DNA of 37,344 nt from Mesostigma viride (Eukaryota > Streptophyta > Mesostigmatophyceae > Mesostigmatales > Mesostigmataceae). The stretch covers positions 1-37,344 of the forward strand of contig RPFO01000768.1 in NCBI GenBank assembly GCA_009746045.1. Direction: 5' to 3'. Positions 11,901 through 21,421 of the stretch are shown one piece after another. The translations under genes and the position numbers were made by a program. The notes under the pieces were generated by a model that had not been told where the DNA came from, did not search any database, and worked only from the letters and a program-made list of their open reading frames with translations. How positions within the stretch are numbered: position 1 is the first letter of the stretch; each line of letters begins with the position of its first letter.

Positions 11901-14900
11901 GTAATTAATGATGAGGATTCAGGCTCCCATGGTGTCATCATGGCCCGTCTACGTACTGAATGGCATTTATGTAATTAATGATGAGGATTCAGGCTCCCAT
12001 GGTGTCATCATGGCCCGTCTACGTACATGGATGTCAAGGAATAGTAAATGAAGAGGATTCAGGCTCCATTGGTGTCATCATGGCTTGTCTACGTACATGG
12101 TTGGCATTTATGTAATTAATGAGGAGGATTCAGGCTCCCATGGTGTCTCCATGGCTGGCCTACGTACATGGATGTCAAGGAATAGTAAATGATGAGGATT
12201 CAGGCTCCCATGGTGTCATCATGGCCCGTGTACGTACATGGATGGCATGTATGTAGTTAATGATGAGGATTCAGGCTCCCATGGTGTCATCATGGCTTGT
12301 CTACGTACATGGATGGCATTTATGTAATTAATGATGAGGATTCAGGCTCCCATGGGGTCATCATGGCTTGTCTACGTACATGGTTGGCATTTATGTAATT
12401 AATGAGGAGGATTCAGGCTCCCATGGTGTCTCCATGGCTGGCCTACGTACATGGATGGCATTTATGTAATTAATGAGGAGGATTTAGGCTCCCATGGTGT
12501 CATCATGGCCCGTCTACGTACATGGATGGCCTTTATGTAAGTAATGATGAGGATTCAGGCTCCCATGGTGTCATCATGGCCCGTCTACGTACATGGATGT
12601 CAAGTGATAGTAAATGATGAGGATTCAGGCTCCCATGGTGTCTCCATGGTCCGTCTACGTACATGAATGGCAAGTATGTAATTAATGATGAGGATTCAGG
12701 CTCCCATGGTGTCATCATGGCTGGCCTACGTACATGAATGGCATTTATGTAATTAATGATGAGGATTCAGGCTCCCATGGTGTCATCATGGCCCGTCTAC
12801 GTACATGGATGGCATTTTTGTATATAATGATGAGGATTCAGGCTCCCATGGGGTCATCATGGCTTGTCTACGTACATGGTTGGCATTTATGTAATTAATG
12901 AGGAGGATTCAGGCTCCCATGGTGTCTCCATGGCTGGCCTACGTACATGGATGGCCTTTATGTAAGTAATGATGAGGATTCAGGCTCCCATGGTGTCATC
13001 ATGGCCCGTCTACGTACATGGTTGGCATTTATGTAATTAATGAGGAGGATTCAGGCTCCCATGGTGTCATCATGGCCCGTCTACGTACATGGATGTCAAG
13101 GAATAGTAAATGATGAGGATTCAGGCTCCCATGGTGTCATCATGGCCCGTCTACGTACATGGATGTCAAGGAATAGTAAATGATGAGGATTCAGGCTCCC
13201 ATGGTGTCTCCATGGCCCGTCTACGTACATGAATGGCAAGTATGTAATTAATGATGAGGATTCAGGCTCCCATGGTGTCATCATGGCTGGCCTACGTACA
13301 TGAATGGCATTTATGTAATTAATGATGAGGATTCAGGCTCCCATGGGGTCATCATGGCCCGTCTACGTACATGGATGTCAAGGAATAGTAAATGATGAGG
13401 ATTCAGGCTCCCATGGTGTCTCCATGGCCCGTCTACGTACATGAATGGCAAGTATGTAATTAATGATGAGGATTCAGGCTCCCATGGTGTCATCATGGCT
13501 GGCCTACGTACATGAATGGCATTTATGTAATTAATGATGAGGATTCAGGCTCCCATGGGGTCATCATGGCCCGTCTACGTACATGGATGGCATTTTTGTA
13601 TATAATGATGAGGATTCAGGCTCCCATGGTGTCATCATGGCTTGTCTACGTACATGGATGGCATTTATGTAATTAATGATGAGGATTCAGGCTCCCATGG
13701 TGTCTCCATGGCCCGTCTACGTACATGAATAGCAAGTATGTAATTAATGAGGAGGATTCAGGCTCCCATGGTGTCATCATGGCCCGTGTACGTACATGGA
13801 TGGCATGTATGTAGTTAATGATGAGGATTCAGGCTCCCATGGTGTCATCATGGCTGGCCTACGTACATGGTTGGCATTTATGTAATTAATGAGGAGGATT
13901 CAGGCTCCCATGGGGTCATCATGGCCCGTCTACGTACATGGATGGCATTTTTGTATATAATGATGAGGATTCAGGCTCCCATGGTGTCATCATGGCTTGT
14001 CTACGTACATGGATGGCATTTATGTAATTAATGATGAGGATTCAGGCTCCCATGGTGTCATCATGGCTGGCCTACGTACATGGTTGGCATTTATGTAATT
14101 AATGATGAGGATTCAGGCTCCCATGGGGTCATCATGGCCCGTCTACGTACATGGATGGCATTTTTGTATATAATGATGAGGATTCAGGCTCCCATGGTGT
14201 CATCATGGCTTGTCTACGTACATGGATGGCATTTATGTAATTAATGATGAGGATTCAGGCTCCCATGGTGTCTCCATGGCCCGTCTACGTACATGAATGG
14301 CAAGTATGTAATTAATGAGGAGGATTCAGGCTCCCATGGTGTCATCATGGCCCGTGTACGTACATGGATGGCATGTATGTAGTTAATGATGAGGATTCAG
14401 GCTCCCATGGTGTCATCATGGCCCGTCTACGTACATGGATGGCATTTATGTAATTAATGATGAGGATTCAGGCTCCCATGGTGTCATCATGGCTTGTCTA
14501 CGTACATGGATGGCATTTATGTAATTATGTAATGATGAGGATTCAGGCTCCCATGGTGTCTCCATGGCCCGTCTACGTACATGAATGGCATTTATGTAAT
14601 TAATGATGAGGATTCAGGCTCCCATGGGGTCATCATGGCTGGCCTACGTACATGAATGGCATTTATGTAATTAATGATGAGGATTCAGGCTCCCATGGTG
14701 TCATCATGGCCCGTCTACGTACATGGATGTCATTTATGTAATTAATGATGAGGATTCAGGCTCCCATGGTGTCATCATGGCCCGTCTACGTACATGGATG
14801 TCAAAGAAAAAAAAAATGATGAGGATTCAGGCTCCCATGGGGTCATCATGGCTTGTCTACGTACATGGATGGCATGTATGTAATTAATGAGGAGGATTCA

Positions 14901-17129
14901 GGCTCCCATGGTGTCTCCATGGCTGGCCTACGTACATGAATGGCATTTATGTAATTAATGATGAGGATTCAGGCTCCCATGGTGTCATCATTGCCCGTGT
15001 ACGTACATGGATGGCATTTTTGTATATAATGATGAGGATTCAGGCTCCCATGGTGTCATCATGGCCCGTCTACGTACATGGATGGCATTTTTGTATATAA
15101 TGATGAGGATTCAGGCTCCCATGGTGTCATCATGGCTTGTCTACGTACATGGTTGGCATTTATGTCATTAATGAGGAGGATTCAGGCTCCCATGGTGTCT
15201 CCATGGCTGGCCTACGTACATGGATGGCATTTATGTAATTAATGATGAGGATTCAGGCTCCCATGGTGTCATCATTGCCCGTGTACGTACATGGATGGCA
15301 TTTTTGTAATTAATGATGAGGATTCAGGCTCCCATGGTGTCATCATGGCCCGTGTACGTACATGGATGGCATGTATGTAATTAATGATTAGGATTCAGGC
15401 TCCCATGGTGTCATCATGGCTTGTCTACGTACATGGTTGGCATTTATGTAATTAATGATGAGGATTCAGGCTCCCATGGTGTCATCATGGCCCGTCTACG
15501 TACATGGATGGCATTTTTGTATATAATGATGAGGATTCAGGCTCCCATGGTGTCATCATGCATGGCTTGTCTACGTACATGGTTGGCATTTATGTCATTA
15601 ATGAGGAGGATTCAGGCTCCCATGGTGTCTCCATGGCTGGCCTACGTACATGGATGGCATTTATGTAATTAATGATGAGGATTCAGGCTCCCATGGTGTC
15701 ATCATCGCCCGTCTACGTACATGGATGGCATGTATTTTTTTAATGATGAGGATTCAGGCTCCCATGGTGTCATCATGGCCCGTCTACGTACATGGATGGC
15801 ATTTATGTAATTAATGATGAGGATTTAGGCTCCCAAGGTGTCATCATGGCCCGTGTACGTACATGGATGGCATGTATGTAATTAATGATTAGGATTCAGG
15901 CTCCCATGGTGTCATCATGGCTTGTCTACGTACATGGTTGGCATTTATGTAATTAATGAGGAGGATTTAGGCTCCCATGGTGTCATCATGGCTGGCCTAC
16001 GTACATGGATGGCATTTATGTTATTAATGATGAGGATTCAGGCTCCCATGGTGTCATCATGGCCCGTCTACGTACATGGATGTCAAGGAAAAGTAAATGA
16101 TGAGGATTCAGGCTCCCATGGTGTCATCATGGCTTGTCTACGTACATGGTTGGCATGTATGTAATTAATGAGGAGGATTCAGGCTCCCATGGTGTGACTC
16201 TCCATGGCTGGCCTATGTACATGGTTGGCATTTATGTAATTAATGAGGAGGATTTAGGCTCCCATGGTTTCATCATGGCTGGCCTACGTACATGGATGGC
16301 ATGTATGTAATTAATGATGAGGATTCAAGGCTCCCATGGTGTCATCATGGCCCGTCTACGTACATGGATGTCAAAGAAAAAAAAATGACGAGGATTCAGG
16401 CTCCCATGGTGTCATCATGGCTGGCCTACGTACATGGATGTCAAAGAAAAAAAAAAATGATGAGGATTCAGGCTCCCATGGTGTCATCATGGCCCGTCTA
16501 CGTACATGGTTGGCATTTATGTAATTAATGAGGAGGATTTAGGCTCCCATGGTGTCATCATGGCTGCATGGCCTACGTACATGGATGGCATGTATGTAAT
16601 TAATGATGAGGATTCAGGCTCCCATGGTGTCATCATGGCCCGTCTACGTACATGAATGGCATTTATGTAATTAATGATGAGGATTCAGGCTCCCATGGTG
16701 TCATCATGGCCCGTCTACGTACATGGATGTCAAGGAATAGTAAATGAAGAGGATTCAGGCTCCATTGGTGTCATCATGGCTTGTCTACGTACATGGTTGG
16801 CATTTATGTAATTAATGAGGAGGATTCAGGCTCCCATGGTGTCTCCATGGCTGGCCTACGTACATGGATGTCAAGGAATAGTAAATGATGAGGATTCAGG
16901 CTCCCATGGTGTCATCATGGCCCGTGTACGTACATGGATGGCATGTATGTAGTTAATGATGAGGATTCAGGCTCCCATGGTGTCATCATGGCTTGTCTAC
17001 GTACATGGATGGCATTTATGTAATTAATGATGAGGATTCAGGCTCCCATGGGGTCATCATGGCTTGTCTACGTACATGGTTGGCATTTATGTAATTAATG
17101 AGGAGGATTCAGGCTCCCATGGTGTCTCC
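5905..17129 (+). repeat. 71-bp satellite array with higher-order structure
   Basis: About 158 tandem units built as GATGAGGATTCAGGCTCCC, ATGGTGTCATCATGGCCCG, TCTACGTACATGGATGGC, ATTTATGTAATTAAT. Recurrent variants replace the tail with GTCAAGGAATAGTAA, GGCAAGTATGTAATT or GGCATTTTTGTATAT, or the middle with TCTCCATGGCTGGCC. Ordered variants recur: landmarks at 6745, 11227 and 15922 carry the same multi-unit block, giving higher-order periods of 4482 and 4695 bp. The 213-bp difference is three units, explained by an extra block near 13311. Short open frames in both strands repeat the same peptide, shift because 71 is not divisible by 3, and are not genes. Confidence 0.97.
17125..17129. repeat. 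5-bp target-site duplication TCTCC (left)
   Basis: TCTCC precedes the cluster at 17130 and recurs at 20099-20103. The uninterrupted satellite has only one TCTCC followed by ATGGCTGGCC, for example near 7945. Confidence 0.9.
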
Positions 17130-17335
17130 AGTTACGTTAAATAGTGCCGGAACCTTTTGCCGCCTGAGGCAAATCGGTCCGTAACACTATTTTGCCCGGA
17201 ATAACCACTTCCGAGCACCCAAGTTAATTCGGCCGAATTAACTTGGGTGCTCGGAAGTGGTTATTCCGGGCAAAATAGTGTTACGGACCGATTTGCCTCA
17301 GGCGGCAAAAGGTTCCGGCACTATTTAACGTAACT
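17130..17335. repeat. family 1 palindrome P1 (206 bp)
   Basis: Two 103-bp inverted arms meet at AATTCGGCCGAATT. Both arms carry the variant GGTCCGTAACAC, shared only with the left arm of P2 and with P9. Confidence 0.95.
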
Positions 17336-17466
17336 AAAACCTGGCCTCGTGGAGGGGGACGAAGAGCCCGAGACATCCGCCTAGGCCGCTGAGCACGCAC
17401 CACTAAATGCGCCGGAGCTGCCTCAGTGAGGATTCGAACCCCTGACCTCCAAGGTGCACAGGTTTT
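17336..17466 (-). repeat. linker L1a with tRNA-like T-arm (reverse)
   Basis: Reverse-oriented linker bounded by AAAACCTGG and CACAGGTTTT. B box GGTTCGAATCC lies on the minus strand at 17430-17440, followed there by CTGAGGCA-type 3' acceptor sequence. Confidence 0.85.
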
Positions 17467-17672
17467 AGTTACGTTAAATAGTGCCGGAACCTTTTGCCGC
17501 CTGAGGCAAATCGGTCCGTAACACTATTTTGCCCGGAATAACCACTTCCGAGCACCCAAGTTAATTCGGCCGAATTAACTTGGGTGCTCGGAAGTGGTTA
17601 TTCCGGGCAAAATAGTGTTCCGGCCCGATTTGCCTCAGGCGGCAAAAGGTTCCGGCACTATTTAACGTAACT
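17467..17672. repeat. family 1 palindrome P2 (hybrid arms)
   Basis: The left arm has GGTCCGTAACAC and the right arm the complement of GGGCCGGAACAC. The two halves of one palindrome therefore differ, while each half matches the arm across its neighbouring linker. Confidence 0.95.
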
Positions 17673-17804
17673 AAAACCTGTGCACCTTGGAGGTCAGGGG
17701 TTCGAATCCTCACTGAGGCAGTTCCGGCGCATTTAGTGGTGCGTGCTCAGCGGCCTAGGCGGATGTCTCGGGCTCTTCGTCCCCCCTCCATGAGGCCAGG
17801 TTTT
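17673..17804 (+). repeat. linker L1b: permuted tRNA-like halves (reference copy)
   Basis: Read left to right: CTTGG (17686-17690), AGGTC, a T-arm with loop TTCGAAT (B box 17699-17709), the 3' acceptor strand CTGAGGC plus A (17713-17720), a spacer of about 23 nt, TGCTCAG (17744-17750, five contiguous pairs with the 3' strand), an A-box-like CGGCCTAGGCGG (17751-17762, one mismatch to TRGYNNARNNGG) and CCAGG (17796-17800), which pairs with CTTGG of the next forward linker across a palindrome. The 3' half thus precedes the 5' half. About 20 extra nt between the D-like and anticodon-like stems mean it is not a normal tRNA. Confidence 0.6.
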
Positions 17805-18010
17805 AGTTACGTTAAATAGTGCTGGAACCTTTTGCCGCCTGAGGCAAATCGGGCCGGAACACTATTTTGCCCGGAATAACCACTTCCGAGCACCCAAGTT
17901 AATTCGGCCGAATTAACTTGGGTGCTCGGAAGTGGTTATTCCGGGCAAAATAGTGTTCCGGCCCGATTTGCCTCAGGCGGCAAAAGGTTCCGGCACTATT
18001 TAACGTAACT
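17805..18010. repeat. family 1 palindrome P3 (206 bp)
   Basis: Full-length palindrome with GGGCCGGAACAC in both arms. One base differs near the left end (TGCTGG for TGCCGG). Confidence 0.95.
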
Positions 18011-18141
18011 AAAACCTGTGCACCTTGGAGGTCAGGGGTTCGAATCCTCACTGAGGCAGTTCCGGCGCATTTAGTGGTGCGTGCTCAGCGGCCTAGGCGG
18101 ATGTCTCGGGCTCTTCGTCCCCCTCCATGAGGCCAGGTTTT
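18011..18141 (+). repeat. linker L1c with tRNA-like halves
   Basis: Forward copy; B box at 18037-18047. Near-identical to L1b. Confidence 0.85.
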
Positions 18142-18347
18142 AGTTACGTTAAATAGTGCCGGAACCTTTTGCCGCCTGAGGCAAATCGGGCCGGAACACT
18201 ATTTTGCCCGGAATAACCACTTCCGAGCACCCAAGTTAATTCGGCCGAATTAACTTGGGTGCTCGGAAGTGGTTATTCCGGGCAAAATAGTGTTCCGGCC
18301 CGATTTGCCTCAGGCGGCAAAAGGTTCCGGCACTGTTTAACGTAACT
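18142..18347. repeat. family 1 palindrome P4
   Basis: Left end TTAAATAGTG, right end CACTGTTTAA. The right-end variant matches P5 across the double linker. Confidence 0.95.
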
Positions 18348-18477
18348 AAAACCTGGCCTCATGGAGGGGGGACGAAGAGCCCGAGACATCCGCCTAGGCC
18401 GCTGAGCACGCACCACTAAATGCGCCGGAACTGCCTCAGTGAGGATTCGAACCCCTGACCTCCAAGGTGCACAGGTT
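18348..18477 (-). repeat. linker L1d (reverse), fused to L1e
   Basis: Minus-strand B box at 18443-18453. Ends ACAGGTT, directly abutting ACCTGG of the next linker with no palindrome between. Confidence 0.85.
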
Positions 18478-18606
18478 ACCTGGCCTCGTGGAGGGGGGAC
18501 GAAGAGCCCGAGACATCCGCCTAGGCCGCTGAGCACGCACCACTAAATGCGCCGGAACTGCCTCAGTGAGGATTCGAACCCCTGACCTCCAAGGTGCACA
18601 GGTTTT
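18478..18606 (-). repeat. linker L1e (reverse)
   Basis: Minus-strand B box at 18570-18580. Its start lacks the AAA that borders other linkers, consistent with loss of a palindrome plus a few flanking bases at this junction. Confidence 0.85.
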
Positions 18607-18812
18607 AGTTACGTTAAACAGTGCCGGAACCTTTTGCCGCCTGAGGCAAATCGGGCCGGAACACTATTTTGCCCGGAATAACCACTTCCGAGCACCCAAG
18701 TTAATTCGGCCGAATTAACTTGGGTGCTCGGAAGTGGTTATTCCGGGCAAAATAGTGTTCCGGCCCGATTTGCCTCAGGCGGCAAAAGGTTCCGGCACTG
18801 TTTAACGTAACT
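18607..18812. repeat. family 1 palindrome P5
   Basis: Full-length; both ends have the TTAAACAGTG variant. Confidence 0.95.
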
Positions 18813-18943
18813 AAAACCTGTGCACCTTGGAGGTCAGGGGTTCGAATCCTCACTGAGGCAGTTCCGGCGCATTTAGTGGTGCGTGCTCAGCGGCCTAGGC
18901 GGATGTCTCGGGCTCTTCGTCCCCCTCCATGAGGCCAGGTTTT
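18813..18943 (+). repeat. linker L1f with tRNA-like halves
   Basis: Forward copy; B box at 18839-18849. Confidence 0.85.
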
Positions 18944-19149
18944 AGTTACGTTAAACAGTGCCGGAACCTTTTGCCGCCTGAGGCAAATCGGGCCGGAACA
19001 CTATTTTGCCCGGAATAACCACTTCCGAGCACCCAAGTTAATTCGGCCGAATTAACTTGGGTGCTCGGAAGTGGTTATTCCGGGCAAAATAGTGTTCCGG
19101 CCCGATTTGCCTCAGGCGGCAAAAGGTTCCGGCACTGTTTAACGTAACT
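18944..19149. repeat. family 1 palindrome P6
   Basis: Full-length; both ends have the TTAAACAGTG variant. Confidence 0.95.
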
Positions 19150-19281
19150 AAAACCTGTGCACCTTGGAGGTCAGGGGTTCGAATCCTCACTGAGGCAGCT
19201 CCGGCGCATTTAGTGGTGCGTGCTCAGCGGCCTAGGCGGATGTCTCGGGCTCTTCGTCCCCCCTCCATGAGGCCAGGTTTT
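19150..19281 (+). repeat. linker L1g with tRNA-like halves
   Basis: Forward copy; B box at 19176-19186. It has GCTCCGGCG where most copies have GTTCCGGCG, as does L1h. Confidence 0.85.
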
Positions 19282-19423
19282 AGTTACGTTAAACAGTGCC
19301 GGAACCTTTTGCCGCCTGAGGCAAATCGGGCCGGAACACTATTTTGCCCGGAATAACCACTTCCGAGCACCCAAGTTAATTCGGCCGAATTAACTTGGGT
19401 GCTCGGCACTATTTAACGTAACT
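19282..19423. repeat. family 1 palindrome P7, internally deleted (142 bp)
   Basis: The right arm lacks 64 bp between GTGCTCGG and CACTATTTAACG. The break lies at a CGG/CCGG microhomology, so the copy can no longer form a full hairpin. Confidence 0.9.
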
Positions 19424-19555
19424 AAAACCTGTGCACCTTGGAGGTCAGGGGTTCGAATCCTCACTGAGGCAGCTCCGGCGCATTTAGTGGTGCGTGCTCA
19501 GCGGCCTAGGCGGATGTCTCGGGCTCTTCGTCCCCCCTCCATGAGGCCAGGTTTT
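19424..19555 (+). repeat. linker L1h with tRNA-like halves
   Basis: Forward copy; B box at 19450-19460. Shares GCTCCGGCG with L1g. Confidence 0.85.
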
Positions 19556-19761
19556 AGTTACGTTAAACAGTGCCGGAACCTTTTGCCGCCTGAGGCAAAT
19601 CGGGCCGGAACACTATTTTGCCCGGAATAACCACTTCCGAGCACCCAAGTTAATTCGGCCGAATTAACTTGGGTGCTCGGAAGTGGTTATTCCGGGCAAA
19701 ATAGTGTTCCGGCCCGATTTGCCTCAGGCGGCAAAAGGTTCCGGCACTATTTAACGTAACT
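19556..19761. repeat. family 1 palindrome P8
   Basis: Full-length; left end TTAAACAGTG, right end CACTATTTAA. Confidence 0.95.
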
Positions 19762-19892
19762 AAAACCTGTGCACCTTGGAGGTCAGGGGTTCGAATCCTC
19801 ACTGAGGCAGTTCCGGCGCATTTAGTGGTGCGTGCTCAGCGGCCTAGGCGGATGTCTCGGGCTCTTCGTCCCCCTCCATGAGGCCAGGTTTT
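19762..19892 (+). repeat. linker L1i with tRNA-like halves
   Basis: Forward copy; B box at 19788-19798. Confidence 0.85.
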
Positions 19893-20098
19893 AGTTACGT
19901 TAAATAGTGCCGGAACCTTTTGCCGCCTGAGGCAAATCGGTCCGTAACACTATTTTGCCCGGAATAACCACTTCCGAGCACCCAAGTTAATTCGGCCGAA
20001 TTAACTTGGGTGCTCGGAAGTGGTTATTCCGGGCAAAATAGTGTTACGGACCGATTTGCCTCAGGCGGCAAAAGGTTCCGGCACTATTTAACGTAACT
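19893..20098. repeat. family 1 palindrome P9, right border of the cluster
   Basis: Both arms have GGTCCGTAACAC, matching the opposite border P1. Followed directly by the right TCTCC duplication. Confidence 0.95.
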
Positions 20099-20601
20099 TC
20101 TCCATGGCTGGCCTACGTACATGGATGGCATTTATGTAATTAATGAGGAGGATTTAGGCTCCCATGGTGTCATCATGGCCCGTCTACGTACATGGATGGC
20201 CTTTATGTAAGTAATGATGAGGATTCAGGCTCCCATGGTGTCATCATGGCCCGTCTACGTACATGGATGTCAAGGAATAGTAAATGATGAGGATTCAGGC
20301 TCCCATGGTGTCTCCATGGTCCGTCTACGTACATGAATGGCAAGTATGTAATTAATGATGAGGATTCAGGCTCCCATGGTGTCATCATGGCTGGCCTACG
20401 TACATGAATGGCATTTATGTAATTAATGATGAGGATTCAGGCTCCCATGGTGTCATCATGGCCCGTCTACGTACATGGATGGCATTTTTGTATATAATGA
20501 TGAGGATTCAGGCTCCCATGGGGTCATCATGGCTTGTCTACGTACATGGTTGGCATTTATGTAATTAATGAGGAGGATTCAGGCTCCCATGGTGTCTCCA
20601 T
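20099..20601 (+). repeat. 71-bp satellite between the two clusters
   Basis: Continues the third higher-order copy from 17129 in register; 20099-20103 is the right TCTCC duplication of cluster 1. Its last five bases TCCAT (20597-20601) are the left duplication of cluster 2. Confidence 0.95.
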
Positions 20602-20813
20602 AGTTATTATAAATAGTGACGGAACCTTTTTGCCACTTGGCAATTAGGTCCGTCACTATTTATCCGGCGAAAACCACTCGCCGGTATCTATTCCGCGTTA
20701 AGTTCACGTGAACGTGGCGCGGAATTGATACCGGCGAGTGGTTTTCGCCGGATAAATAGTGACGGACCTAATTGCCAAGTGGCAAAAAGGTTCCGTCACT
20801 ATTTATAATAACT
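20602..20813. repeat. family 2 palindrome (212 bp), copy 1
   Basis: Near-perfect palindrome centred on GTTCACGTGAAC. The core is asymmetric (GCGTTAAG left, CGTGGCGC right), which shows orientation. Confidence 0.95.
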
Positions 20814-21011
20814 AAAACGTCGTAGTGTGGGGGCCGATATCTATCGTACCGCTGATGCCTACTGCAGTACCGAATCTCGCCTTAACGATATTCCAACCGG
20901 GCATATTTTCCCTTCTGGCACTTTCGTTTGGCCTTCTGGTATCAAATCCTTCCGGTATCCGGAAATACCCGTGTCACCACAGGGATTCGAACCCCCGACT
21001 TACGAGGTCTT
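20814..21011 (-). repeat. family 2 linker (reverse) with T-arm/B box
   Basis: 198 bp. Minus-strand B box GGTTCGAATCC at 20983-20993. Exact inverse of 21224-21421. Confidence 0.85.
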
Positions 21012-21223
21012 AGTTATTATAAATAGTGACGGAACCTTTTTGCCACTTGGCAATTAGGTCCGTCACTATTTATCCGGCGAAAACCACTCGCCGGTATCTA
21101 TTCCGCGTTAAGTTCACGTGAACGTGGCGCGGAATTGATACCGGCGAGTGGTTTTCGCCGGATAAATAGTGACGGACCTAATTGCCAAGTGGCAAAAAGG
21201 TTCCGTCACTATTTATAATAACT
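21012..21223. repeat. family 2 palindrome, copy 2 (centre of cluster)
   Basis: Same orientation as copy 1; its centre is the symmetry axis of the whole insertion. Confidence 0.95.
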
Positions 21224-21421
21224 AAGACCTCGTAAGTCGGGGGTTCGAATCCCTGTGGTGACACGGGTATTTCCGGATACCGGAAGGATTTGATACCAGA
21301 AGGCCAAACGAAAGTGCCAGAAGGGAAAATATGCCCGGTTGGAATATCGTTAAGGCGAGATTCGGTACTGCAGTAGGCATCAGCGGTACGATAGATATCG
21401 GCCCCCACACTACGACGTTTT
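21224..21421 (+). repeat. family 2 linker (forward) with T-arm/B box
   Basis: AAGACC, then TCGTA, AGTC, a G-rich T-stem and TTCGAAT loop (B box 21242-21252), then TGGTGACA as an acceptor-like 3' strand. The far end carries TACGA before CGTTTT, so TACGA/TCGTA can pair across a palindrome as CCAGG/CTTGG does in family 1. Only a weak A-box candidate (AGGCATCAGCGG, two mismatches) and no matching 5' acceptor strand are seen. Confidence 0.55.

Larger units (their letters stand above)
17130..20098. mobile_element. composite palindrome/tRNA-like element, family 1
   Basis: A 2969-bp insertion in the satellite, bounded by AGTTACG...CGTAACT and a TCTCC duplication. It holds nine palindromes (eight of 206 bp, one of 142 bp) and nine linkers of about 130 bp, three in reverse and six in forward orientation; two reverse linkers are joined without a palindrome (18477/18478). 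It encodes no protein. Removing it restores the phase of the third higher-order satellite copy (landmark spacing matches copies 1 and 2), so it came after satellite amplification. Ends, duplication and modular layout are seen directly. The mobilising enzyme is unknown; 5-bp duplications occur with several integrase/transposase groups. Confidence 0.85.

Noticed and set aside
6745-16528. Recurring open frames such as MSTYMVGIY and MMTPWEPESSS as a protein family
   Set aside because: They are translations of the 71-bp satellite on both strands, change frame every unit, and mirror the DNA repeat.
5905-17129. CRISPR-like array because of regular repeats
   Set aside because: Units are fully tandem with no unique spacers, the context is eukaryotic, and variants follow a higher-order satellite pattern.
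17640-17720. Complete class II-sized tRNA using GCCTCAG inside the palindrome as the 5' acceptor strand
   Set aside because: GCCTCAG does pair perfectly with CTGAGGC and gives 89 nt, but no D-arm or A box forms in between, so this pairing is probably chance.
20825-21410. Mirror-image open frames (MGADIYRTADAYCS and others) as genes
   Set aside because: They occur identically on opposite strands of the inverted linkers and overlap the B box; no domain is recognised.
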